From: an uncultured bacterium
Lineage (GTDB): Bacteria; Patescibacteriota; Minisyncoccia; Phycocordibacterales; CAIZLB01
DNA length: 17,580 nucleotides
Direction: 5' to 3'
Assembly: GCA_903864515.1 (NCBI GenBank)
Contig: CAIPFZ010000012.1
Location: 1-17,580, forward strand
Under the pieces are notes generated by a model. That model saw nothing but the letters and a program-made list of their open reading frames with translations. It was not told the DNA's origin and made no database searches. Positions 1 to 6,080 of this stretch are shown here, in pieces (within the stretch, counting starts at the first letter, position 1; each line of letters starts with the position of its first letter). The position numbers and the translations under genes are program-made.

Positions 1-13
1 AGCCTTTTCCATT

Positions 14-97
14 TGGTGCCGGAGGAGGGACTTGAACCCTCACCCCTTGCGAGACACGATTTTGAGTCGTGCGTGTCTACCATTCCACCACTCCGGC
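14..97 (-). tRNA. tRNA-Leu (anticodon CAA)
   Basis: Read on the minus strand, the molecule begins GCCGGAG and ends CTCCGGC, giving a perfect 7-bp acceptor stem. This is followed by discriminator A and an encoded CCA. The anticodon stem CACGA/TCGTG encloses the loop CTCAAAA, so the anticodon is CAA, which reads UUG (Leu). The T-arm GAGGGTTCAAGTCCCTC is canonical. A variable region longer than 5 nt, between the anticodon and T arms, agrees with a class II leucine tRNA. The 84-nt length includes CCA. The gene is divergent from parB and has its own strong promoter. Confidence 0.95.
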
Positions 98-105
98 ATT
101 CTTAC

Positions 106-133
106 ATTGTATTCAATATCAACACGATGTCAA
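106..133 (-). promoter_or_regulatory. Promoter of tRNA-Leu
   Basis: On the minus strand a perfect TTGACA (128-133) is followed by a 16-nt spacer and TACAAT (106-111). The predicted start lies about 2 nt before the mature tRNA 5' end. It is one of the best sigma-70-type matches in the window. Confidence 0.8.
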
Positions 134-177
134 CAGTTTTATTAAAATTCAAGGGTTATTTTGAAAAAAGTATGATT

Positions 178-206
178 TTGCGAAATCACCTACTGGGTGA
201 TACAAT
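178..206 (+). promoter_or_regulatory. Promoter of parB
   Basis: TTGCGA (178-183), a 17-nt spacer and TACAAT (201-206), preceded by TG as an extended -10 (TGATACAAT). Transcription should begin around 213-215, that is, at or just before the ATG at 215. This argues for the ATG over the GTG at 197, which would lie inside the promoter, and predicts a leaderless mRNA. Confidence 0.7.
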
Positions 207-214
207 CTACGTAT

Positions 215-1432
215 ATGCAACCACAATCACAATACTTTAACAACTCTATTTTTTGGATAGAGATAGAAAAAATCGTACCAAACCCATATCAACCTCGTAG
301 GGATTTTGATCCAGTAGCTCTTAAGGATCTCTCTGAATCCATTAGAATGTATGGCCTACTTCAGCCAATTGTTGTTACTCGTAATGAAATTATTAAGGAC
401 GATGGGGGACTTGCGGTTCAATATGAACTTATCTCCGGAGAGAGACGTCTTCGTGCATCAAAGCTTGCTGGTCTATCACAGCTCCCTGTAATTATTAGAT
501 CCAGTGATGATGATAATAGGGTTAAGCTTGAACTTGCTATTATTGAGAACTTACAAAGAGAGGATTTGAATGCTGTTGACAGAGCTCGTGCATTTCAACA
601 ACTTGCAGATGAGTTTGGTTTGAAACATGTGCAAATTGCTGAGAAGATGGGTAAGAGTCGTGAATATGTTACAAACACTATTAGACTTTTGGCATTACCA
701 GAGCATATGTTGAAAGCACTTTCTGAGAAAAGAATTACTGAAGGACATACTCGTCCATTGCTAATGCTAGCTGACAAGCCAGAAGAGCAAGAGGTTTTGT
801 TTAAGGAAATTTTAATTAAGAAAATTACTGTTAGAGAGGCTGAAAGAATTGCAAGAAATGTTGCTGTTGAGCGTGCAAGAAAGAAAGAAACACTTGAGAA
901 AGATACTGAGATGGCAGAGATTGAAGGAAAATTAAACGAAGCTCTTGGAACAAGGGTGATGATTGAGAGAAGGGAAGTTGGAGGAAAGATTGTAATTGAT
1001 TTCTTTAATAATGATGATCTTCATCATTTACTTCAGATCTTGGAAGGTCAAGAGAAGATGCAGGGATTTTCACAAAAAATAAAGAGTGAGTTAGCAAAGG
1101 CTGAGGGTGGTGCTTTAGGTCTATCTTCAGATAGTAGTCCTGCGGCTAATAAGGTTTGGACAGTTGAGAATTTGGTAACTGCACCAAATTCTGAATTTGT
1201 ACAGAATCAAAAGGCGAGAGAGATGGTAGAGAGTGGTGATGTAAATCAAAATAATCCAGTTCAAAATATTTCTATTCATACAGAACAAAAAGAACAGATG
1301 ATTGAAGATTTAATTAAGAGTGATGATGATCTTGGGGTAAGTGAGAGTGGTGCACCAATCGATGACTCTTCTCCAGCTGACAGAGGTGAGGATGATGAGG
1401 ATTTGTATTCTATTAAGAATTTTTCACTATAG
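215..1432 (+). CDS. parB: ParB-type chromosome partitioning protein
   Basis: ParB proteins bind centromere-like parS sites, spread as CTP-dependent clamps and work with ParA in chromosome segregation. With the ATG at 215 the protein has 405 residues. The N-terminal ParB/Srx domain shows VPNPYQPRRDF (about 21-31) and the GERR motif (75-78), followed by ENLQREDLNA (about 111-120). A helix-turn-helix segment lies around 138-157. A C-terminal dimerisation-like segment (GTRV...GGKIVIDF...DLHHLL) lies at about 236-275. The remaining ~120 residues are acidic, rich in Asn, Ser and Gln and low in complexity; they make this protein longer than the usual ~280-300 aa. No ParA gene or obvious parS (TGTTTCACGTGAAACA-like) site is seen in the window. 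The family call is firm; the tail's role is unknown. Confidence 0.93.
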   Translation: MQPQSQYFNNSIFWIEIEKIVPNPYQPRRDFDPVALKDLSESIRMYGLLQPIVVTRNEIIKDDGGLAVQYELISGERRLRASKLAGLSQLPVIIRSSDDDNRVKLELAIIENLQREDLNAVDRARAFQQLADEFGLKHVQIAEKMGKSREYVTNTIRLLALPEHMLKALSEKRITEGHTRPLLMLADKPEEQEVLFKEILIKKITVREAERIARNVAVERARKKETLEKDTEMAEIEGKLNEALGTRVMIERREVGGKIVIDFFNNDDLHHLLQILEGQEKMQGFSQKIKSELAKAEGGALGLSSDSSPAANKVWTVENLVTAPNSEFVQNQKAREMVESGDVNQNNPVQNISIHTEQKEQMIEDLIKSDDDLGVSESGAPIDDSSPADRGEDDEDLYSIKNFSL

Positions 1433-1449
1433 AAAGGTATCTATAGTAA

Positions 1450-1492
1450 AATGAAAAACTCACCATCTCGACGGAGATGGGAGCTTTTCATT
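1450..1492 (+). terminator. Intrinsic terminator after parB
   Basis: A long hairpin begins 18 nt after the parB stop. AATGAAAA (1450-1457) pairs with TTTTCATT (1485-1492). Inside, CTC-A-CCATCTC pairs with GAGATGGGAG around a GACG loop, and the stem runs into CTTTT. A and T tracts on either side make it potentially bidirectional. Confidence 0.7.
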
Positions 1493-1672
1493 GTCGGGGT
1501 GGTGAGTTTGGTTTGATTGTTCCTTCTTTTGTTGATTACTTTTGTTAGTTTGACTCTAAAACTACCAAGTTAAAGAGCTGTTATATTCAAGAAAAGGACA
1601 TTCTTTATTTAATAGAAAGTCAACATAATATTACTATGGACTGGCTGGTGATTGTAAAATTAAAAAATCTAG
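1493..1672. other. Gene-free stretch between parB and the ORF6N gene
   Basis: The 338-bp gap 1433-1770 holds the parB terminator, then about 180 bp of AT-rich sequence in which I see no ORF or RNA, then palindrome copy 1 (1673-1707) and 63 bp leading to the ORF6N start. Downstream of the terminator, GGTGGTGAGTT (about 1498-1508) can also pair with the AACTCACC inside it, so alternative folds are possible. Confidence 0.5.
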
Positions 1673-1707
1673 AAATCTTGAGGTCACAATTTGCGACCTC
1701 AAGATTT
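1673..1707. repeat. ORF6N-associated palindrome, copy 1 (upstream)
   Basis: A 35-nt palindrome centred on 1690, with 17-bp arms containing one A/C mismatch (1686/1694). Its core GTCACAA-T-TTGCGAC matches copies 2 and 3. Read in the frame starting TTG at 1678, it would encode L-R-S-Q-F-A-T-S-R, although it is not in a gene. It is followed by TTTTCTTT, so it could also terminate transcription. Confidence 0.85.
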
Positions 1708-1770
1708 TCTTTGGCAATTCTTTAAAAAATCTTTATAGAAATATCATCCCTGTTTGATACGCTTCTATAC

Positions 1771-2304
1771 ATGCAAGAAAAGCAAATAAAAGATATCTCA
1801 CTAAGTGCTGAGATTATTAGAGAGAACGTTTATATTATTAGAGGTCAGAAAGTGATGCTGGATAGAGATTTGGCGATGTTGTATGGAGTTCCAACAAAAG
1901 TTTTAAACCAGTCTGTTAAAAGAAATCTTAGAAGGTTTCCTGAGGATTTTATGTTTGAACTTACAAAAGAGGAAGTTCACAATTGGAAGTCACAATTTGT
2001 GACTTCCAATTCTAGTCTTGTTTTTAGCCTCAGAAAACCACCACTGGCCTTTACGGAACAAGGAATTGCCATGCTCTCAAGTGTCTTGAACAGCGATAGG
2101 GCAATTGATGTAAATATTCAAATCATTAGAGTTTTCACAAAGATGAGAGAAATGATGGATGCTTATAAAGATTTAAGAGAAAAAGTTGAGGAAATGGAGT
2201 TAAATAATGAATTTCTATTCAATAAAATATTTACATCTATTGCATCATTAACATATGAAAAAGAGAAACCTAAGGGTAAGTTTGGTTTTGTCGCAGATAA
2301 GTAA
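1771..2304 (+). CDS. ORF6N-domain DNA-binding protein
   Basis: A 177-residue protein. The N-terminal ~110 residues carry the ORF6N pattern known from phage and bacterial proteins often linked to KilA-N/Bro-type regulators: IIRGQKVMLDRDLAMLYGV (about 23-41), K-x-LNQSVKRN, RRFPEDFMFELT and then FTEQGIAMLSSVLNSDRAI (about 91-109). A helical, probably coiled-coil segment follows (about 120-150), and then a basic C-terminus. Residues 71-80 (N-W-K-S-Q-F-V-T-S-N) are encoded by a perfect palindrome that also occurs in variant form on both sides of the gene. The expected aromatic/Gly-rich stretch after T-S (often GGRRY-like) is replaced here by S-S-L-V-F-S-L-R-K. The family is associated with mobile elements; biochemical function is generally undefined. 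A role in binding the palindromes is inference only. It is convergent with topA, and I found no convincing promoter. Confidence 0.85.
   Translation: MQEKQIKDISLSAEIIRENVYIIRGQKVMLDRDLAMLYGVPTKVLNQSVKRNLRRFPEDFMFELTKEEVHNWKSQFVTSNSSLVFSLRKPPLAFTEQGIAMLSSVLNSDRAIDVNIQIIRVFTKMREMMDAYKDLREKVEEMELNNEFLFNKIFTSIASLTYEKEKPKGKFGFVADK
1981..2011. repeat. ORF6N-associated palindrome, copy 2 (inside the CDS)
   Basis: A perfect 31-nt palindrome centred on 1996: 15-bp arms around a single unpaired T, with core GTCACAA-T-TTGTGAC. It spans codons 71-81 of the ORF6N gene exactly in phase and encodes N-W-K-S-Q-F-V-T-S-N plus the first base of the next codon. The arms outside the core differ from those of copies 1 and 3 (TTGGAA rather than TTGAGG), yet both sides have changed together, so pairing is kept. 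Confidence 0.9.
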
Positions 2305-2330
2305 TTTATACTCACGATGGTAATTATAAA

Positions 2331-2369
2331 GGTCTGTTTGAGGTCACAAATTGTGACCTCAAACAGGCT
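2331..2369. repeat. ORF6N-associated palindrome, copy 3 (downstream)
   Basis: A palindrome centred on 2350 with perfect 16-bp arms (2334-2366), extended to 2331-2369 by G-C and wobble pairs. Its core is GTCACAA-A-TTGTGAC. In the frame beginning TTG at 2339 it would read L-R-S-Q-I-V-T-S-N, but it lies between the convergent 3' ends of the ORF6N gene and topA. It may double as a bidirectional terminator. Confidence 0.9.
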
Positions 2370-2401
2370 CATTTTATTGGCTGAAATTTTAAAATTACAA
2401 T

Positions 2402-4609
2402 CTACTCCACCTTTACCTCCTCTTTCTTCTTAAACCCACCACGTTTTCCTACCATCTTTGGTAGAGCTAGAATTTCAAGCGCACGTTCAAAGGTGATTTT
2501 ATAAACATCATCAGTCTTTAACGATCTAAAATCAGCATCGTGAACGATGTACGGTCCAAATCGTCCAATGCTTGCTGTAATGTTCTTTCCGCTCTCTGGA
2601 TGCTTACCTAGGACCCTTGGAAGTGAAAGATAGACCAAGGCTTGCTCAACTGATACATTGCTTGGATCAACATCTTTTGGAATAGATGCCATTCTTGGTT
2701 TTTTATTTTCTGGAGTCTTTAATCCCAATTGAACATATGGTCCAAATCTACCAATCTTTGTAAAAATAGGTAGACCAGTTTCAGGATCTGTTCCAATTGG
2801 TTCATCGGTCTTGATTAAAACTCCTTCCATAGTTAGTGCACCATCACAATCTGGATATTTTGAACAACTCAAAAACTTTCCCGTTCTTGCGAGCTTGATA
2901 ATCATACTTGCTCCACATTTTGGACAAATATGTGATGCATCCGCAACACCTAGATTTGTAACTTTTTCAATATCTAATTTCTCATCGATAATCTTTGTAA
3001 GAGGAGTGTAGAATTTTTTAATTGTAGGAATATATTCTGCTGTACCGCCTGCAATATCGTCCAATTCATTTTCCATTTCCGCTGTGAAATCATAATCAAC
3101 GTATTTAAGGAAATGTTCCTCAAGGAATGAAATAACAACTTCTCCTGTATCAGTTGGCTTTAGTGATTTTCCAACCTTCTCAACGTATTGTCTGGTCTCC
3201 AAGGTTTTAATAATACTTGCGTAAGTTGAAGGACGTCCAATTCCTTTTTTATCCAATTCTTTAACAAGACCAGCTTCAGAATATCTACTTGGTGGCTCTG
3301 TGAATTTTTCAATCCAAACCATTTTTTCAAGTTTAAGCTTCTCGTCCTTTTCTGTTTTAGGTAGAATAACATCCTCGCCAACAGCATCAGGGTCTGCCTT
3401 TAGCCATCCGTCAAAAATTACACGAGATCCAGTAACTGCAAAATTTGGAAGTTTTTTGTTTGTGTTCTCATCGCCGTCTGCGCATGCAATTATTTTTGTT
3501 CTTGCGATTCTTGCATCAGACATTTGAGAAGCTAGGGTTCTTGCTCTAATTAATGCGTATAGTTTTTTCTCATCATCGTTTCCACCAGCCTTTGCAAGAG
3601 ATAGATGTGTTGGTCTGATGGCTTCATGGGCCTCTTGAGCATTCTTACTTGTTGATTTAAAAGCTTTGGTTTCTGCGTATTTGTCACCAAATTCCTTTTT
3701 AATAACTGTACTTGCTTCTTGTATTGCAAGAGCACTTAGGTTTGTACTGTCAGTACGCATGTATGTAATGTGTCCACCTTCATATAACTTTTGTGCTATA
3801 CCCATTGTTCTTGAAGGGGTAAATCCTAGTCTTGACGATGCTGCTTGTTGCAGGGTTGAAGTAGTGAAAGGTGGGCGAGAGGTTCTCTTTAATTCTGTCT
3901 CTTCAATATCCTTAACCTTCCAAACAGTTTTCTCACCAAGAGCTGTAACTTCCTCAGCTCTTGCTTTTTCTTTTATTTCCTCAGTGCATGCCATTTGTAA
4001 AACAGCACCATCTTTATTCGTAAATTCAGCAGAAACTGGATAATACGCTTCAGGAATAAATGCTTTTATTTCTCTTTCACGTTCAACAAGAATGCGAAGT
4101 GCTGGGGATTGAACTCTACCAGCAGAAAGTCCGTATCTAACTTTTTTCCAAATCACACCAGATAGATCATATCCAACAAGTCTATCCAGTACTCTTCTGG
4201 CCTCTTGTGCCTTCCTCATATTGTCATCAATTTCTCTTGGATGAGCAATGGCATCTCTAATTGCCTCCTTTGTAATTTCTTGATAGACAACACGCTTTGG
4301 ATTTTTTAATCCAAGTACTTCTTTTAGGTGCCATGCTATTGCTTCTCCTTCACGGTCGGGGTCAGTTGCCAAGAGGACTGCTTCAGCCTTTTTTGCCCGT
4401 GCTTTGATATCACTTATTACCTTCTCCTTTCCAGGGGAGACTTCATAGTGGGGAACAAAGCCTGCGGGGATGTCAATTGCAGTTCTATTGCTCTTTGGTA
4501 GGTCTCTAATATGGCCAACTGAAGCCACTACATCATATTCACCCTCCAAATATTTGGAGATGATTTTAGCCTTAGCTGGGGACTCAACGATCAGTAGGGT
4601 TTTTGCCAT
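2402..4609 (-). CDS. topA: DNA topoisomerase I (type IA)
   Basis: Relaxes negative supercoils through a transient 5'-phosphotyrosine link. The protein is full length at 735 aa. The TOPRIM domain has E9 in LLIVESPAKAK and the acidic D83-P-D85-R-E87 cluster in ATDPDREGEAIAWHL. The active-site tyrosine is Y283 in ITYMRTDSTN. Other family motifs include LSAGRVQSPALRI (161-173), HEAIRPT (328-334) and KGIGRPSTYASI (455-466). One C-terminal zinc ribbon is visible (C562, C565, C582, C588). Two GRFGPY repeats follow (about 620 and 682), as in many compact bacterial TopA proteins, and the end is Lys-rich. The promoter puts the -10 box 9 nt before the ATG, so the mRNA should have almost no leader. It faces the ORF6N gene tail to tail. 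Confidence 0.97.
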   Translation of the reverse strand: MAKTLLIVESPAKAKIISKYLEGEYDVVASVGHIRDLPKSNRTAIDIPAGFVPHYEVSPGKEKVISDIKARAKKAEAVLLATDPDREGEAIAWHLKEVLGLKNPKRVVYQEITKEAIRDAIAHPREIDDNMRKAQEARRVLDRLVGYDLSGVIWKKVRYGLSAGRVQSPALRILVEREREIKAFIPEAYYPVSAEFTNKDGAVLQMACTEEIKEKARAEEVTALGEKTVWKVKDIEETELKRTSRPPFTTSTLQQAASSRLGFTPSRTMGIAQKLYEGGHITYMRTDSTNLSALAIQEASTVIKKEFGDKYAETKAFKSTSKNAQEAHEAIRPTHLSLAKAGGNDDEKKLYALIRARTLASQMSDARIARTKIIACADGDENTNKKLPNFAVTGSRVIFDGWLKADPDAVGEDVILPKTEKDEKLKLEKMVWIEKFTEPPSRYSEAGLVKELDKKGIGRPSTYASIIKTLETRQYVEKVGKSLKPTDTGEVVISFLEEHFLKYVDYDFTAEMENELDDIAGGTAEYIPTIKKFYTPLTKIIDEKLDIEKVTNLGVADASHICPKCGASMIIKLARTGKFLSCSKYPDCDGALTMEGVLIKTDEPIGTDPETGLPIFTKIGRFGPYVQLGLKTPENKKPRMASIPKDVDPSNVSVEQALVYLSLPRVLGKHPESGKNITASIGRFGPYIVHDADFRSLKTDDVYKITFERALEILALPKMVGKRGGFKKKEEVKVE

Positions 4610-4618
4610 TAGTTATAA

Positions 4619-4647
4619 TTAATACTACATATATTGTGTTTGTGCAA
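4619..4647 (-). promoter_or_regulatory. Promoter of topA
   Basis: Minus strand: TTGCAC (4642-4647), a 17-nt spacer, then TATTAA (4619-4624). The ATG begins 9 nt after the -10, so the start point should fall about 2-3 nt before it. The promoter lies immediately downstream of the terminator of the structured RNA unit. Confidence 0.55.
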
Positions 4648-4658
4648 ATTTGGGGTAG

Positions 4659-4689
4659 AAAAAAGCCGTGTGCGTACCTTGCACACGAC
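4659..4689 (-). terminator. Terminator of RNA candidate A
   Basis: On the minus strand, CGTGTGC and GCACACG (4681-4687 with 4667-4673) form a 7-bp stem around a 7-nt loop. GC and then six T residues follow (plus-strand A tract 4659-4664). Confidence 0.75.
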
Positions 4690-5001
4690 GTTTCGGATAT
4701 CGAAGATCTTCTCTTCTTTTCGCGCTCTCTCGCCGATACTAGCGGATATCCACTCTGATTTTTATTCACCGAGGTTGTACTAGGGCTTGCTCCACTTCGA
4801 ACCTATTTTTTTTGGTCTGCTGGGATCAGATTAACCAGGAATTCAGCCCTGTGACAGGACTAGCTGTTTAGAAGGTACCATCAAACAAAGTCAGCTTTTT
4901 TCACAAGGGCATAGTAGATCCCTCACTACTTATTAACTCATTTGACACCAACAAGGGACACATGCCCCCGCTGAACTCAATTGCCATGAAATCATGTTGG
5001 T
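4659..5001 (-). ncRNA. Structured noncoding RNA candidate A, about 343 nt
   Basis: No plausible protein is encoded between topA and dprA. The 436-bp gap instead looks like one RNA gene on the minus strand, with a good promoter at its 5' end and an intrinsic terminator at its 3' end. The first transcribed bases, ACCAACA (5001-4995), pair with TGTTGGT (4953-4947). Further helices are AGTAG/CTACT (4930-4926 with 4917-4913), AGTCCTG/CAGGGCT around a TCA loop (4861-4845), and GGGCAT/ATGCCC (near 4967-4962 with 4912-4907), which would form a pseudoknot. The length suits RNase P RNA or tmRNA. However, I cannot find the tmRNA tRNA-like ends or the RNase P P4 signature, and the 5' end pairs locally rather than with the 3' end. 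The family is unassigned. Confidence 0.6.
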
Positions 5002-5007
5002 GAGGAT

Positions 5008-5036
5008 ATAGTACATCTTTTTGTGTATCCTGTCAC
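5008..5036 (-). promoter_or_regulatory. Promoter of RNA candidate A
   Basis: Minus strand: GTGACA (5031-5036; one mismatch to TTGACA), an exact 17-nt spacer and TACTAT (5008-5013). The predicted start is near 5001, which is the first base of the 5' helix of the RNA. The -35 box begins within 10 bp after the dprA stop codon. Confidence 0.65.
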
Positions 5037-5045
5037 TATGTTAGT

Positions 5046-5993
5046 TCAATGTAGGCTGAGCTTGGAATACACCTTCCCATACCTCTCCTCAACTAACCCA
5101 CGCATTTCAAGCATTGATATGGTAACCAGAACCTTAGAAATATTAAATCCTGTTCTTTGACAAATTTCATCAGGTGAAATGGGGGAGTCTAATAAATCTA
5201 GAATTTCTTTTTCCTCACTTCCACAAGAATCAAAAAGGGACTTTGAAACTTCCTTAATTGAATATTCTGTAATACCAAGCGCGTCAGTTATATCAACTGC
5301 TGATGAAATTGGAATTGCACCTTGCTTAATTAGTTCTCTTGGTCCTTCTGAATGTACATTGAAAATTGAACCAGGTACTGCCAGGACATCTCTGTTATAT
5401 TCAACAGCAAGTCTGGCTGTAATCATCGTTCCAGAATCTTTCTTTCCTTCAATTACTAAAGTTAAATCAGAAATTCCTGCCATAATTCTATTCCTAAGAG
5501 GGAAGGTCCAAACATTTGCACGTACTTCCGGTTCAAACTCTGAAATTAATATTCCATTGTTTTCATAAATTTGCTCTGCGAGACGGACATTAGTTCTTGG
5601 GTATAAAACATCACTGTTCAGGCCAGACCCAGGAATTGCAATACACGGTATTTTGTGACGTAAACATAATCTATGAACAATACTATCTATGCCAATTGCC
5701 AAGCCTGATACTATGGCAATCTTGTCTCTATATAGAGAAAGTCCCTCTATTAATTTCTCACATACTAATTGTCCATACTCTGTGTAAGAACGGGAACCAA
5801 CAATACAGATGATTTTTAGGCCTTTATCATTGGCTATTCTCCAAAGAAGGCTGTTTGGCTTAGATTCTGAAATTAAGTTATCATTGATTTCAATATCATT
5901 TTCTCTACTTATATAATAAAGCGTCCTTGGCGGGTCACTAATTTGTCCTAATAATCTTGGATAATCCGTCTCATTTATTTTTTTTATTTGCAT
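5046..5993 (-). CDS. dprA: DNA-processing protein DprA/Smf
   Basis: DprA binds incoming single-stranded DNA in the cytoplasm during natural transformation and loads RecA. The 315-aa protein shows the Rossmann-like core in order: IVGSR (64-68), SGLAIGID (96-103), PGSGLNSDVLYP (121-132), FPLRNRI (164-170), SGTMITARLAVEY (187-199) and VPG (206-208). A short winged-helix-like C-terminal domain follows (about 255-315; LLDSPISPDEICQRTG...SMLEMRGLVEERYGKVY). The N-terminal SAM-like region is short. No other competence gene is in the window. The extended -10 lies 6 nt before the ATG, so the message should be leaderless. The gene is divergent from serS. Confidence 0.95.
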   Translation of the reverse strand: MQIKKINETDYPRLLGQISDPPRTLYYISRENDIEINDNLISESKPNSLLWRIANDKGLKIICIVGSRSYTEYGQLVCEKLIEGLSLYRDKIAIVSGLAIGIDSIVHRLCLRHKIPCIAIPGSGLNSDVLYPRTNVRLAEQIYENNGILISEFEPEVRANVWTFPLRNRIMAGISDLTLVIEGKKDSGTMITARLAVEYNRDVLAVPGSIFNVHSEGPRELIKQGAIPISSAVDITDALGITEYSIKEVSKSLFDSCGSEEKEILDLLDSPISPDEICQRTGFNISKVLVTISMLEMRGLVEERYGKVYSKLSLH

Positions 5994-5999
5994 GGCTAA

Positions 6000-6008
6000 A
6001 TCATAACA
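6000..6008 (-). promoter_or_regulatory. Extended -10 promoter of dprA
   Basis: Minus strand TGT-TATGAT (hexamer 6000-6005) with TG upstream and a weak -35. Only six bases separate it from the ATG at 5993, which places the start point on the initiation codon itself. Confidence 0.6.
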
Positions 6009-6044
6009 ATGTGATATGATATTTCTATAAATTATTTATAAAGA

Positions 6045-6080
6045 ATGCCCGAAGAAAAACTAAAGAAAAAAACATGTTAG
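6045..6080 (+). CDS. Possible 11-codon leader ORF before serS
   Basis: ATG at 6045 opens a tiny frame, MPEEKLKKKTC, ending in TAG at 6078-6080. The serS ATG (6074) lies inside its last codons, so termination and initiation sites overlap, as in translational coupling. There is no Shine-Dalgarno sequence in front of serS. The leader contains no Ser codon, so classic serine attenuation is unlikely. It may simply be chance in an A-rich leader. Confidence 0.25.
   Translation: MPEEKLKKKTC

Noticed and set aside
197..214. GTG start for parB six codons upstream of the ATG
   Set aside because: The GTG and the codons after it overlap the extended -10 box, so they would not be transcribed.
1450..1508. 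Possible riboswitch or ncRNA after parB because of competing AACTCACC/GGTGAGTT pairing
   Set aside because: The simple long hairpin with an adjacent T tract is a sufficient terminator, and no promoter or further structure was found.
1673..2369. CRISPR-like repeat set
   Set aside because: Only three palindromes, spaced 306 and 354 bp apart with non-identical arms, and no cas genes; this is not a CRISPR array.
3666..4043. 125-codon plus-strand ORF inside topA
   Set aside because: It is antisense to a complete, motif-rich topA and is best explained as a shadow frame.
4584..4769. 61-codon minus-strand ORF between topA and RNA candidate A
   Set aside because: It crosses the RNA terminator and the topA promoter, ends inside topA and has no protein-like features.
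4659..5001. Assignment of RNA candidate A as RNase P RNA
   Set aside because: Size and one short stretch are suggestive, but the conserved P4 strands (GAGGAAAGUCC-like and ACAGAA-like) and pairing of the 5' and 3' ends were not found.
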